A stretch of 64,000 nucleotides of DNA from Gracilimonas sp040117685 (GCF_040117685.2 NZ_JBEDYP020000018.1:133837-197836), one strand, 5' to 3'. Counted from the stretch's first letter, positions 52,864 through 62,818 are shown. Notes: generated by a model not told the origin, from the letters alone. Numbers and translations are program-made.

Positions 52864-55038
52864 ATGACCAAAGTCGCACAACGCTACGATAACTTAGCCG
52901 CCGCCCGGAACTTCAAGCCCGGGAAAGCCAAAAACTCAACGATGGATATCCCTGAAATTTTCGGGGAGAATACGCTGACTCTGGATAAGCTGGAAGAACG
53001 TCTTCCCAAAGCTGCCTGGAAAGACCTTCAGAAAACAATTGACGAAGGAGAGTCTCTGAATATTGATGTTGCCGATGCCGTGGCATTGGCCATGAAAGAC
53101 TGGGCTACCGAAAAAGGTGCTACCCACTTTACCCACTGGTTTCAGCCGTTAACCGGATCTACTGCTGAAAAGCATGACAGTTTCATTACGCCAAATCAGG
53201 GTGGAGGAGCTATGGCGGTTTTCTCCGGAAAGGATTTGATACAGGGGGAGCCGGATGCCTCCAGCTTTCCGAGCGGTGGTTTACGCCCCACTTTCGAAGC
53301 ACGCGGTTACACAGCCTGGGATCCAACATCTCCGGCTTTTTTAATAGAAAATCAAAACGGAACCTACCTTTGTATTCCAACAGCCTTTGCTTCCTGGAAA
53401 GGGGAGGCACTGGATCATAAAACGCCTTTGCTTCGCTCCAGCGATGCACTGAATAAAGCAGCAAAATCAGCTTTGAAGCTTTTTGGCATCGAGTCTAAAA
53501 AGGTGAATTCAACCGTTGGATGTGAGCAGGAATATTTCCTGATTGATCAGGAGTTTGTATATCGCCGCCCAGATATTTTGACTTCCGGCCGTACGCTTGT
53601 GGGTGCCAAGCCTCCGCGAGGACAAGAACTGGATGATCATTACTTCGGCTCTATCCCGGAGCGTGTACTTTCGTTTATGCTGGAGGCGGAGAAAGAACTA
53701 TATAAGCTGGGCATTCCTGTAAAGACCCGCCATAACGAAGTAGCCCCGAGTCAGTATGAGCTGGCCCCGATTTTTGAGATGTCGAACGTAGCGGCCGATC
53801 ACCAGCAAATTACGATGATGGTGCTCAAAAAAGTGGCTAAGAAATACGGCCTTGAGTGCCTGCTTCACGAGAAACCATTTGACGGGCTGAACGGAAGCGG
53901 AAAGCATTTGAACTGGTCGCTTTCAACTGTGGAGGGCGACAACCTGCTGGAGCCGGGTGAAAGTCCGCATGAAAACATGAAGTTCCTGTTCTTCTTTACG
54001 GCTGTGTTGTTGGGAGTATATCGTCATCAGGATTTGTTGCGAATTTCGGTGGCTCATGCCGGAAATGATCATCGCCTGGGAGCCAATGAAGCTCCGCCGG
54101 CTATCATTTCATCTTTTGTAGGGGATCAGCTGAATGACATTGTAGAGCAGTTGATCAGTGGTGGGGCCAAGAGCTCAAAACAAGGTGGCTTGCTGGGTCT
54201 TGGAAGTCCGGTTCTTCCACACCTGCCTAAGCATGCCGGCGACCGTAACCGAACCTCACCCTTTGCTTTTACCGGAAATAAGTTTGAATTCCGTGCTTTG
54301 GGCTCTAATCAGTCGCCATCTTTCCCGATTGTGGTTTTAAATACTATCGTGGCAGAAGCCATTGAAGACATGACTGCAGACCTGAATAAAGCCAAAAAAG
54401 GAGATTCTATTGAAAAGGCGCTGGCTAAGGTATTGAGTAATCGCCTGAAGGAATGTAAGCCGGTCATTTTTAACGGTGACGGGTACTCCGATGAATGGCA
54501 GAAAGAAGCTGAAGAGCGTGGGTTACTGAATTTGAAAACCACCCCGGATGCTTTGCCGTATCTCACCGAAAAGGAAAACATTTCGTTGTTCAAAAAATAT
54601 AAAGTATTGAATAAGAAGGAGATGCTTTCCCGAAAGGAAATCTGGACTGAGCAGTATATCACTACCCGTACCATAGAGGTGGACACCATTGAGTCGATAG
54701 GTAAAACGATGATTTATCCTGCTGTGATTCGATACATTGGCGAACTCAGTAAAGCCGTTGACCAGACAAAAGCGTTGGGATTAGATAATTCCGGGTCAAG
54801 CAATATGCTTAACAAGGTAAACGATGGACTGAACAGGCTAAATGTAGCTCTTGAGAAACTGGCGGAAGTTCAGGATAACCTGTCGTACAAAGACACTTCC
54901 GATCATGCCCTTAAGGTAGAATCAGAAGTGCTTCCTATTATGAAAGATATCCGGGATGCCATCGACTTCCTGGAGCGGTATGTAGCCGATGACTACTGGC
55001 CACTTCCGGTTTATCGAGAAATGCTTTTTATCAAGTAA
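52864..55038 (+). CDS. glnN: glutamine synthetase type III
   Basis: 724 residues, matching the large GSIII class (about 700-730) rather than GSI (~470). Marks of the class: FTHWFQPLTGSTAEKHDSF, GGLRPTFEARGYTAWDP, GCEQEYFLI (metal-binding Glu), LNGSGKHLNWSLS and NRTSPFAFTGNKFEFRALG. It makes glutamine from glutamate, ammonia and ATP. GSIII lacks the adenylylation control of GSI. Single gene with a predicted promoter and terminator. Confidence 0.95.
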   Translation: MTKVAQRYDNLAAARNFKPGKAKNSTMDIPEIFGENTLTLDKLEERLPKAAWKDLQKTIDEGESLNIDVADAVALAMKDWATEKGATHFTHWFQPLTGSTAEKHDSFITPNQGGGAMAVFSGKDLIQGEPDASSFPSGGLRPTFEARGYTAWDPTSPAFLIENQNGTYLCIPTAFASWKGEALDHKTPLLRSSDALNKAAKSALKLFGIESKKVNSTVGCEQEYFLIDQEFVYRRPDILTSGRTLVGAKPPRGQELDDHYFGSIPERVLSFMLEAEKELYKLGIPVKTRHNEVAPSQYELAPIFEMSNVAADHQQITMMVLKKVAKKYGLECLLHEKPFDGLNGSGKHLNWSLSTVEGDNLLEPGESPHENMKFLFFFTAVLLGVYRHQDLLRISVAHAGNDHRLGANEAPPAIISSFVGDQLNDIVEQLISGGAKSSKQGGLLGLGSPVLPHLPKHAGDRNRTSPFAFTGNKFEFRALGSNQSPSFPIVVLNTIVAEAIEDMTADLNKAKKGDSIEKALAKVLSNRLKECKPVIFNGDGYSDEWQKEAEERGLLNLKTTPDALPYLTEKENISLFKKYKVLNKKEMLSRKEIWTEQYITTRTIEVDTIESIGKTMIYPAVIRYIGELSKAVDQTKALGLDNSGSSNMLNKVNDGLNRLNVALEKLAEVQDNLSYKDTSDHALKVESEVLPIMKDIRDAIDFLERYVADDYWPLPVYREMLFIK

Positions 55039-55061
55039 GATAAGGCTTATCAATTCTACTC

Positions 55062-55096
55062 AGCTCTGTTTCCGGAAGGAGGCAGGGCTTTTTTTC
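55062..55096 (+). terminator. terminator of glnN
   Basis: Stem AGCTCTG / CAGGGCT around a 14-base loop, then seven T. Confidence 0.75.
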
Positions 55097-55178
55097 TAAT
55101 TTTTAATTTCCCCTTTTTAAATCATATTCAGTTACTGACAGAAATATGTCATAACAATCATAAATACAAGAGGGGTAT

Positions 55179-56438
55179 ATGTTTGACAAAACAATAAATA
55201 CCATTGTAGCCGGTATGATCGCGCTTTTTCTGACTACCGGCGTAGAAATTATGGCCCAATCAACTTTTGATGACGGGCGTAAATCAAAGAAATCAGCACT
55301 GCTATTCAAGCACTCGGATAAATCTTTATTGCCTTCAGAAGTATTGAATGCAAGATTCAAAACCGATAACGATATTGGAAGAAGTACAACGCAATGGGCT
55401 GGCGAAAATGGCTGGATGGATGCATACCGTACAACCTATTCCTACAGTTCAGACCGATTAACCATCACCCAGAACTGGGAGTATTTTACGGGTGAAACAT
55501 GGGAAGGTGAAGGGACATATGTGTTCATTTTTTCAGAAGAAGGGTACCCGCTCAGTTATACTTTTGGGTTTGGAGAAGATGAGTTTACCCAGGTATTTCA
55601 CTATTCGGAATCCGGAAGGCTGGATTCAGCTACCTTCAGTGAGACCTACGATGGTGAATCCAATTCCGAGAAAATCGAACTCGAGTACGTTACCGGTGAT
55701 TCTATACTGATCTACAATACGATATTCAGTGAGGGAGGCGAACCTGAGCTTACCGGCTATTTCGTAAACAGGAATAATGCTTTTGTTGAAGCATACTTTG
55801 AAACAGAGTATACCGACCGATATACCTATTCGGGAATTACATTCGATGAATTTTTGATGAATGTATTTAATGAATTCTTCTTCGTTGAAATGTATAACGA
55901 TGAGTACTATGAGGAGGATGAAATGTGGATTCCATATTCCCGAACAACGCTTGCCTACGACGGGCAAATAGTCATTGAAAGAGAAGAAGAATACTTCGAT
56001 GAAAGTGAAAGTGAGTGGATTCCGGAATACAGAAACACATTCACCTACGAAAACGGAAAAATCGCAGAAAGCCTGGATTCATACTCTTTTGATGGTATGA
56101 ACTGGGATGATGATAGCCGTACTTTGTACGAGTATGGGGCGGTTACATCGGTTGAAGACTACACCGATAACGTAACCACTTTTCAACTCTCCCAGAACTA
56201 TCCCAACCCGTTCAATCCAACCACCCAAATAGCCTACGAAATTTCTACACCTGGCAAAGTGCTGTTGGAGGTGTACAATGTATTAGGAGAGCGGGTGGCC
56301 ACATTGGTTAATGGCAATCATGTGGCTGGTGCGTATGTTGCCAGCTTTAATGCTTCCGGCTTTCCAAGTGGGATTTACTATTACAAACTGGTATCAGGGC
56401 AGCACCAGCAGGTGCGTTCTATGACGCTGATTAAATAG
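55179..56438 (+). CDS. type IX-secreted protein, first of two paralogues
   Basis: 419 residues. Signal-like helix (IVAGMIALFLTTGVEIMAQ), then a region of about 300 residues rich in Tyr, Glu and Asp with repeated beta motifs (YSYSSDRLTITQNW, RNTFTYENGKI), and a C-terminal Por sorting domain (LSQNYPNPFNP ... SMTLIK). The next gene is a paralogue. Surface or extracellular location is expected. The body resembles no enzyme known to me. Confidence 0.82.
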   Translation: MFDKTINTIVAGMIALFLTTGVEIMAQSTFDDGRKSKKSALLFKHSDKSLLPSEVLNARFKTDNDIGRSTTQWAGENGWMDAYRTTYSYSSDRLTITQNWEYFTGETWEGEGTYVFIFSEEGYPLSYTFGFGEDEFTQVFHYSESGRLDSATFSETYDGESNSEKIELEYVTGDSILIYNTIFSEGGEPELTGYFVNRNNAFVEAYFETEYTDRYTYSGITFDEFLMNVFNEFFFVEMYNDEYYEEDEMWIPYSRTTLAYDGQIVIEREEEYFDESESEWIPEYRNTFTYENGKIAESLDSYSFDGMNWDDDSRTLYEYGAVTSVEDYTDNVTTFQLSQNYPNPFNPTTQIAYEISTPGKVLLEVYNVLGERVATLVNGNHVAGAYVASFNASGFPSGIYYYKLVSGQHQQVRSMTLIK

Positions 56439-56465
56439 GACGAGAGATATTGTTGAGAATTATAG

Positions 56466-56498
56466 CCTTGTTCGTTCTATGGAACGAACAAGGATTTT
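56466..56498 (+). terminator. strong hairpin terminator
   Basis: Perfect 12-bp stem CCTTGTTCGTTC / GAACGAACAAGG, loop TATG, followed by ATTTT. Confidence 0.82.
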
Positions 56499-56578
56499 CT
56501 CATTCTGAAATTGTAATGAGTTATTTCATTCAGTTTTGAATGATTATGAAGCATATCTAAATAAAAAAAGAGGGTAAA

Positions 56579-57831
56579 ATGTTAGCATCAAAGTCACTAT
56601 ACACTACATGTTTTGTATTGATGATCTCCTTATTTCTGAGTACACCTTTGTATGCTCAGAATAAGGTTCAAAAAAAGAAAAGAGACATTTTTTGAAATAT
56701 GAAAGATGGGAAAGTATTAATTATCCATCCTTTAGAATAGCAAAGAATTTTAAAGATAATGATATAGCCAGCTGGATTGATCAATTTTTAGTTAACGAGA
56801 CAACTTGGCAGGATCACTTTCGGGCTGTATATGAGTATTCTGGTGATCGAAGGACGATCACACAGCATTTTGGATTTTATGACTCACAATCTGAGGTATG
56901 GACGAATACCGGATCACAAGAAATTTCCTATAACACCAATGGATTCCCACTTTCTGTTTTTGAAGATTTCATCGAAGAAACTTACGCACAGACGTTTTAT
57001 TATTCTGAGGAGGGCAGGTTAGATTCTTTACACTTTGACGAGGTTTATGAGGGGGGAGAGACCTATTTTCAAAAGGTTGAGTTAGTATATGTTACACCAG
57101 ACTCGATTCGCATTTTATATCATTATGATGAGAATGGTGAGCCAGTAATTGATGATTCCAACTATTTTCTGCAAAAGGATGGTCATTTTTATGATGTCTA
57201 TGACTATGGAGACTACATTGACAGATATGTTTACTTTGATATCACCTTCAATGACTTTCTAAAGAGTCTATTTGATGAGTTTTCTATGATAGCAGAGTAT
57301 AATGACGAGTTCTATTCTGATGAAGGGGAATGGATACCATATTCTCGAAAGTCATTAACATTAGACGGGGATATGGTTATAGAAATATTGGAGGAATATT
57401 ATATCGATGGTACGTGGTTTCCGGACTATCGCGAGAGATATACATATGAAGATGGAAACATCTCAATTTCAACATATGAAACTTTCTTTGAAGATGAATG
57501 GACTTCAGGTAATAGAACAGTGTATAATTATGGAGCTGCAACCTCAAAAGAGGAAGAGATATCTGTAGCTGATTATAAACTCTCACAGAACTATCCGAAC
57601 CCGTTCAATCCAACCACCCAGATAGCCTACGAGATTTCTGCTCCCGGAAAAGTTCTTTTGGAAGTATATAATGTATTAGGAGAACGTGTGGCAACGTTGG
57701 TTAATGGCAATCATGTGGCCGGTGCGTACGTAGCCAGCTTTAATGCTTCCGGCTTTCCGAGTGGGATTTACTATTACAAGCTGGTATCAGGGCAGCACCA
57801 GCAGGTGCGTTCTATGACGCTTATCAAGTAA
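56579..57831 (+). CDS. type IX-secreted protein, second paralogue, frameshifted near the N-terminus
   Basis: The start at 56579 (ribosome site AGAGGG) encodes a clear signal peptide (LMISLFLSTPLYAQ) and stops at 56695. The body continues from 56692 in another frame (KYERWESINYPSF) to 57831. One extra T in the run at 56688-56693 would join the two, giving a protein of about 417 residues that aligns with the previous gene (419). The body repeats its pattern (YEYSGDRRTITQHF), and the sorting tail is almost identical. A sequencing error or recent inactivation are both possible. Confidence 0.78.
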
Positions 57832-57861
57832 GCTCAATTTTTATTCTGAGGAAACCTAAAA

Positions 57862-57900
57862 AAAGCCCTACTTTCTGAAAAGTAAGAAGGGCTTTCTTTC
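57862..57900 (+). terminator. terminator after second paralogue
   Basis: Stem AAAGCCC / GGGCTTT extended by ACTT / AAGT with a small bulge, followed by T-rich sequence. Confidence 0.8.
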
Positions 57901-57923
57901 TTTTATCAACATAATGAGTTCCT

Positions 57924-59636
57924 ATGAAATCACTTTTACTGTTTATCACCTTTCTGGTTATTGCCCATCCATTTATAAACGCACAGGACAGAATACCGGA
58001 CGGTGGCGGCCTATATCAACCGCCCACTGACCATATGACTGAAGAAATGCGGGCAAGCATGATCGAGCAGCTGCAACAGAACGTGGACAGCCTTAAAGTG
58101 ATGGGTAAAATCTCTTCTTCTAAAACCATTGATATTAAATTCGGCTGGCCGTTGCGCGGTCAAGATCATTTCTTTGATTTCGATTATCACGGAATTTCTA
58201 ATTTTGTGGATTTAAATAACTCCTTCCCAAATCAAATAACCGATTACACCTGTGGTTCACGAAGTTATGACTTGCAGAGCGGATACAACCATGCCGGAAC
58301 GGACTTTTTTACCTGGCCATTTGCTTGGAACAAAGTACAGAATGATGATGTGGCCGTAGTTGCTGCCGCTCCCGGGGTGATCATTCAAAAGATTGATGGC
58401 AATCAGGACCTAAGCTGTTCTTTTAATAATACCCAATGGAATGCGGTTTATGTGCGCCATTCTGATGGCTCAGTGGCCTGGTACGGACACCTGAAAACCA
58501 ATTCTACAACCGAAAAGAATGTAGGAGACAATGTTGAGGAAGGAGAGTATTTAGGTATTGTAGGTAGTTCCGGAAACTCAACCGGTCCGCACCTTCACTT
58601 TGAACTGCATGATGAAAATGGCGCCATTGTAGATCCATTTGAAGGAGCTTGTAATTCTATCGATGAAAGCCTTTGGCACGATCAGCGTGATTATTATGAT
58701 TCCGGCCTGAATGCCCTTCGAACACACGGCAGTGCTCCTGTTTTAAATCAGTGTCCAACGCCGGATATCCCGAATTTTAAAGACGCCTTTTTGAAAGGTG
58801 ACCAGATAGTTAATGCCATTTACTTCCGTGATCAGCTGGAAGGGCAAACGGCTTTTTATTCCGTAAACCGGCCATCCGGACAAACGCTGTGGAGCTGGAG
58901 TCATTCCCTTTCTGAAATCCCTCATTATTCCGCCTCTTACTGGTATTGGCAAAATGATTTACCCGTTATGGCCGAAGAAGGGATTTGGGAATTCAGGGTT
59001 TCATTCCTGAATGAGATTTATACCCATCAGTTCACGGTAAGTGATGGAAACACGAAACCGATTCAGGTGCACCTTCAAAACCCGGGCAATGATACCGAGA
59101 TAACCGGAAATGAAGTCATTCTTCGGTGGTTGCCCCTGGCTGATGCTGATGAATATGAGCTTGAAATAGCTTCTGATGATGAATTTACTGAGATCATAGA
59201 TTCCTATGAACTTTCTAAAAGGGATTTGCTTGTAAGCGACCTGACGGATGGTGAAAGTTATTTCTGGAGAGTCCGGGCAAAAAACACGGTGGGAACCGGA
59301 GATTGGTCTGAAACCGGAAGCTTCAATACCGGTGTTTCTACTTCCGTTACGGAACCAATTGCTGATTATCCGGATCAATACCGCTTACATCAAAATTTCC
59401 CGAATCCGTTCAATCCAAGTACGCAAATCAGCTATGTGCTGCCCAAACAAACGATGGTTAAACTGGCTGTGTATAATGCTCTGGGTAAGGAAGTATCCCT
59501 TTTGGTGAATAAAGTTCAGAATCGGGGAGATTTTCAGGTGACATTTGACGCTTCGGGGTTACCAAGCGGAATCTATTACCTGAAATTACAAACTGTTGAC
59601 TTCACCGAAGTAAAACCTATGACCCTGATCAAGTAG
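57924..59636 (+). CDS. type IX-secreted M23 family metallopeptidase
   Basis: 570 residues. Signal peptide (to about 21), then an M23/LytM domain: zinc ligands His123 and Asp127 in YNHAGTDFF and His225 in GPHLHFELHD, with YVRHSDGSVAWYGHL in between. After it comes a fibronectin type III-like domain (about 380-470; LRWLPLADADEYELEI) and a Por sorting tail (LHQNFPNPFNPSTQISY ... MTLIK). Such endopeptidases cut peptide bridges in peptidoglycan or other Gly-rich proteins. The tail predicts surface display or release, so foreign walls are a possible target. Confidence 0.9.
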   Translation: MKSLLLFITFLVIAHPFINAQDRIPDGGGLYQPPTDHMTEEMRASMIEQLQQNVDSLKVMGKISSSKTIDIKFGWPLRGQDHFFDFDYHGISNFVDLNNSFPNQITDYTCGSRSYDLQSGYNHAGTDFFTWPFAWNKVQNDDVAVVAAAPGVIIQKIDGNQDLSCSFNNTQWNAVYVRHSDGSVAWYGHLKTNSTTEKNVGDNVEEGEYLGIVGSSGNSTGPHLHFELHDENGAIVDPFEGACNSIDESLWHDQRDYYDSGLNALRTHGSAPVLNQCPTPDIPNFKDAFLKGDQIVNAIYFRDQLEGQTAFYSVNRPSGQTLWSWSHSLSEIPHYSASYWYWQNDLPVMAEEGIWEFRVSFLNEIYTHQFTVSDGNTKPIQVHLQNPGNDTEITGNEVILRWLPLADADEYELEIASDDEFTEIIDSYELSKRDLLVSDLTDGESYFWRVRAKNTVGTGDWSETGSFNTGVSTSVTEPIADYPDQYRLHQNFPNPFNPSTQISYVLPKQTMVKLAVYNALGKEVSLLVNKVQNRGDFQVTFDASGLPSGIYYLKLQTVDFTEVKPMTLIK

Positions 59637-59646
59637 AGTATACCAT

Positions 59647-59985
59647 ATGAAAGTAATTAGCTGGTCGGATTTTGAAAAAGTAGAATTGCGAACGGGTACG
59701 GTTGTTGAAGCTGAGGTATTCCCTGAAGCCCGAAAACCTGCTTATAAACTCACGGTAGATTTCGGAGATGAAATCGGAATACGAAAATCATCGGCTCAAA
59801 TAACTAGGCATTATGATGTTGGTGAATTGAAAGGTAAACAGGTAATTGCGGTCGTAAACTTTCCACCAAAGCAAATTGGACCGTTTATGTCCGAATGTCT
59901 GGTAACCGGTTTTCCGGATGAAAATGGCGATATTGTACTCGCCGTGCCGGACAAAAAAGTACCCAACGGAATGAAACTATTTTAG
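59647..59985 (+). CDS. csaA: tRNA-binding domain protein CsaA
   Basis: 112 residues, full length for CsaA. It is an OB fold related to the tRNA-binding domain of methionyl- and phenylalanyl-tRNA synthetases (WSDFEKVELRTGTVVEAEVFPEARKPAYKL; VNFPPKQIGPFMSECLVTG; PNGMKLF). In Bacillus CsaA has chaperone-like effects on secretion. It follows the M23 gene by 10 bp. Confidence 0.93.
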   Translation: MKVISWSDFEKVELRTGTVVEAEVFPEARKPAYKLTVDFGDEIGIRKSSAQITRHYDVGELKGKQVIAVVNFPPKQIGPFMSECLVTGFPDENGDIVLAVPDKKVPNGMKLF

Positions 59986-60047
59986 TTTATTCAGGTTTCA
60001 TAACTTCATCATCCCAATAATTTTCATCTACAAATAGTTACTCACCG

Positions 60048-60500
60048 ATGAAACACTTTCTGTTTCTTTGTGCATTTTTACTTATCACGTTTTCTCTAAG
60101 TGCCCAGGAAATATCATATCCTGAAGGAGAGCGAAGAATGGCCACTTTTGAATTAAAGATAGAAGGCATTGATAAAGTGGAAGGAGAAATCAGGATTGCG
60201 CTATTCAATTCTGAAAAGGAGTACAATAAGAAAGAAAATCCACTTTACGCTGTGGTACTTCCGGTTGATAATGAAACCCTGACTTGGTCGCAGGATAGCC
60301 TGTTCTTTGGTGAGTATGCCATAGCCGTATATCATGATAAAAATGAAAACGGTGAACTTGACTCCAACCTGCTCGGCATTCCCAAGGAAGCTTATGGGTT
60401 TTCGAATAATGCAAGAGGGCGTTTTGGTCCGGCTTCCTGGAAAGATGCGCATTTCAGCATCAACTCAGAAAGGGCAACCATGGCTATAGAGATTAAATAA
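60048..60500 (+). CDS. secreted DUF2141 protein
   Basis: 150 residues. Signal peptide (FLCAFLLITFSLSAQ). DUF2141 features: GEIRIALFNSEKEYNKK, GEYAIAVYHDKNENGELDSNLLGIPKEAYGFSNNA and FGPASWKDAHF. Beta-sandwich, probably extracytoplasmic. Function not established. Confidence 0.9.
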   Translation: MKHFLFLCAFLLITFSLSAQEISYPEGERRMATFELKIEGIDKVEGEIRIALFNSEKEYNKKENPLYAVVLPVDNETLTWSQDSLFFGEYAIAVYHDKNENGELDSNLLGIPKEAYGFSNNARGRFGPASWKDAHFSINSERATMAIEIK

Positions 60501-60588
60501 TCAGGCTTAGCTGTTGATGCTCATCCACTTGTAAGAAACATCCGTTTTCTACATATTCCCCGACTACCATTAATTAAAGGAGACAACT

Positions 60589-60852
60589 ATGGAAAATATC
60601 CAAGGGGAAACAGCACCGGTAATGAGTCTTAAAGACTGGGTTATTTCGGTTTTAATTTCATTCATTCCGGTTATCGGGTTTATTATGCTGTTAGTTTGGG
60701 CATTTAGTGACAGTACCAATCCAAATAAAAAGAATTGGGCTAAAGCAACGCTGATTATATTTGCGGCAGGATTTATACTCTACCTGGTGTTCGCATTTAT
60801 TTTCTTCGGGGCAATGATGTCGGCAGGAGCCGGAGGGTTTGAGTCGATGTAG
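60589..60852 (+). CDS. small two-helix membrane protein
   Basis: 87 residues. Begins after a good ribosome site (AAAGGAGA). Two helices (VISVLISFIPVIGFIMLLVWAF and TLIIFAAGFILYLVFAFIFFG) linked by a polar loop (SDSTNPNKKNWAKA), similar to small uncharacterised proteins common in Bacteroidota. A terminator follows. Confidence 0.75.
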   Translation: MENIQGETAPVMSLKDWVISVLISFIPVIGFIMLLVWAFSDSTNPNKKNWAKATLIIFAAGFILYLVFAFIFFGAMMSAGAGGFESM

Positions 60853-60878
60853 CCGACTGAAAGATTCACTTATTATTA

Positions 60879-60915
60879 AAGCCTCATGTTCTTATGCATG
60901 GGGCTTTTTGTTTTT
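60879..60915 (+). terminator. terminator after small membrane gene
   Basis: Stem AAGCCTCATG / CATGGGGCTT with one G:T pair, then TTTGTTTTT. Confidence 0.85.
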
Positions 60916-60977
60916 AGGGACATGAAACATTGAATGGAGCCCGGCGTAAATCCACCGGAATCCACATCCCATACTTT

Positions 60978-62189
60978 ATGCAGCAGATTATAAAATCGGT
61001 TTCCATTGCCCTTCAGAATATCAAAGCCAATCCTTTACACACCTTTTTATCCACACTTGGTATCATTATCGGGGTGGCTTCTTTAGTTGCCATACTAGCC
61101 CTTGGTGATGGATTGGAGCAAACGGGCCGGGAGCAAATCGAGACCACAACCTCAGTACAAATGATGTCGGTAACTCCAAGAACAGTAGATCTTGTAAATG
61201 ATGTGAGGGTTCCCAGAGATACCGTTTATGAATTTGGAATTGCAGAAGCCCGGGCACTGGAAGAAATGGTAAGTGAATGGGGATACACCGAACTGCTTGC
61301 TCAAAGCTCCCGTGTGGCTACGGTACAGGATTCTTCGTTGGCTATTTATATTCAGGCCACCTTAGAGAACGTGCCTCATTTCACTGAATCTGAACTTATC
61401 GGTAGCTATTTCAATCGTGCTGATGTGGAAAAGGCTGAGCGGAAAGCTGTTTTGACAGCTCCGCTGGCTCGAAAATGGTCACCGTATAACGAACTTTTGA
61501 TTGGAGAAACCATCACTTTTGAGGGGGCAACCTTTGAAATCATTGGGATTTTGGAAGAAGAGTCGAGGGGGGCTCAGGCTATGATTCCTATAAGTACCTA
61601 CCGGCAGGTGGTGAAAGGGAGCAATCCCGCCAACCTGGTGTTCAAAAGCAGGAAAGTGGAAGACCTTCCGGAAATGAGGGCTAAAGTTGAAGACTGGCTG
61701 GATCAACATTATACCGAGGGGAAAGAAGCCTTTTCAGTATTTACCTATGAGGGAAGGGTAGAGCAGCTAAGCCAGGGAATAATGGTCTTTAAATTGGTGA
61801 TGGGAGCCATTACCGGAATCTCTGTGTTGGTAGGTGGCATTGGTATTATGAACGTACTGCTCATTTCAGTAACCGAACGGACCAAGGAAATCGGAATCCG
61901 TAAAGCCACCGGAGCCCGAAAGAAAGATATTGTGATGCAGTTTATTTCGGAGTCAGTCACTATTTCCATGGTGGGCTGCATCATCGGATGGGTGGTAGGA
62001 GTTCTTGGAGTATTCGGGCTGGTCGAACTGATAAACCGTTTTACGGACTTTGGCTTTAAGGCAGCATTAAGTATAGGTACGGTAGGCGTAGTTTTGATTG
62101 CAGCCATTATTGTGGGGATGGTTTTTGGAACCTATCCCGCATGGAAGGCTGCAAATTTAACCCCGGTGGATGCCATTCGACATGAATAA
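60978..62189 (+). CDS. MacB-type ABC transporter permease
   Basis: 403 residues from ATG 60978; the frame opens at 60930 but the later start places the usual first helix correctly (LQNIKANPLHTFLSTLGIIIGVASLVA). One N-terminal helix, a large periplasmic MacB_PCD domain (about 50-250), then three helices of an FtsX domain (VLVGGIGIMNVLLISVTERTKEIGIRKATGA). MacB-type systems drive mechanical efflux or lipoprotein handling. The ATPase gene is not adjacent. Confidence 0.92.
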   Translation: MQQIIKSVSIALQNIKANPLHTFLSTLGIIIGVASLVAILALGDGLEQTGREQIETTTSVQMMSVTPRTVDLVNDVRVPRDTVYEFGIAEARALEEMVSEWGYTELLAQSSRVATVQDSSLAIYIQATLENVPHFTESELIGSYFNRADVEKAERKAVLTAPLARKWSPYNELLIGETITFEGATFEIIGILEEESRGAQAMIPISTYRQVVKGSNPANLVFKSRKVEDLPEMRAKVEDWLDQHYTEGKEAFSVFTYEGRVEQLSQGIMVFKLVMGAITGISVLVGGIGIMNVLLISVTERTKEIGIRKATGARKKDIVMQFISESVTISMVGCIIGWVVGVLGVFGLVELINRFTDFGFKAALSIGTVGVVLIAAIIVGMVFGTYPAWKAANLTPVDAIRHE

Positions 62190-62197
62190 CAGAAAGG

Positions 62198-62476
62198 TTA
62201 AGTCACATCCCTGATTTCGGGGTTCTTGCTAAATACAGACCGTGCAAATGGACAAAGCGGTAAAATCTTCAGATCATTTTCTCTGGCAAATTCCACTGCT
62301 TGATAAACAAGTTTCTTACCAAGACCTTCGCCGCGGGTTTCATCCGAAACTTCGGTATGATCAATAATAATGCGTTCCGGCCCGGCTTTGGAGTAGGTCA
62401 TTTCGGCAACTCGTTTTCCCTCTCTCTCGATATAGAAGGAGCCTTTGGTTTCGGCGGTATCGTGGTGGATTTGCAT
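62198..62476 (-). CDS. small GNAT-type N-acetyltransferase
   Basis: 92 residues, the short YjdJ-like type (PF14542 group). The acetyl-CoA motif is visible in HTEVSDETRGEGLGKKLVYQAVEFARENDLKI followed by LCPFARSVFSKNPE, a common ending for this group. Substrate unknown. It converges with the permease gene, 8 bp apart. Confidence 0.88.
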   Translation of the reverse strand: MQIHHDTAETKGSFYIEREGKRVAEMTYSKAGPERIIIDHTEVSDETRGEGLGKKLVYQAVEFARENDLKILPLCPFARSVFSKNPEIRDVT

Positions 62477-62596
62477 TGTATTGATTTGAAGTTTAATGCT
62501 TTTCTGGTCTATGCAGAGAATCTAACATAATTAGTTGTAAATGAAAGCTAAGAGGACAACGAATTTGGAGCTTTGCAATAAAAGTGAAATTGATTA

Positions 62597-62611
62597 GTTT
62601 CATAATGAAAC
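62597..62611. promoter_or_regulatory. palindromic operator candidate of the toxin-antitoxin operon
   Basis: GTTTCAT-A-ATGAAAC, perfect 7-bp arms, ending 18 bp before the antitoxin ATG. Ribbon-helix-helix antitoxins usually bind such sites to repress their own operon. Confidence 0.55.
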
Positions 62612-62629
62612 CAAAATAGAACCACTGCC

Positions 62630-62818
62630 ATGCCTACCAATATAACCATTAAAGGGATACCGGATGATGTGTACGAAAGTATCAGGAAGAAAGCGGAGCT
62701 AAATCATCGCAGTATTAACAGCGAAGTGATAGTGAACCTGAAAAAAGCGGTTCAAAGCAAACCGGTCGATTCCAGCCAAATCATTCATCAGGCAAAAAAA
62801 CTCAGAGAGAAAAGCTAA
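62630..62818 (+). CDS. ribbon-helix-helix antitoxin (FitA/VapB-like), C-terminally frameshifted
   Basis: 62 residues as read. N-terminal RHH DNA-binding fold (NITIKGIPDDVYESIRKKAE, then HHRS-like NHRSINSEVIV). The frame stops at LREKS. In the next frame, translation continues as AKSSLSLEEVQLAIEEGRP and ends in TGA at 62871-62873, overlapping the toxin's GTG start by four bases (GTGA). That is the classical end of a FitA/VapB antitoxin and the classical overlap. One extra A in the AAAA run near 62810 would explain the break. The lost segment would be the toxin-binding tail. Confidence 0.82.
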   Translation: MPTNITIKGIPDDVYESIRKKAELNHRSINSEVIVNLKKAVQSKPVDSSQIIHQAKKLREKS

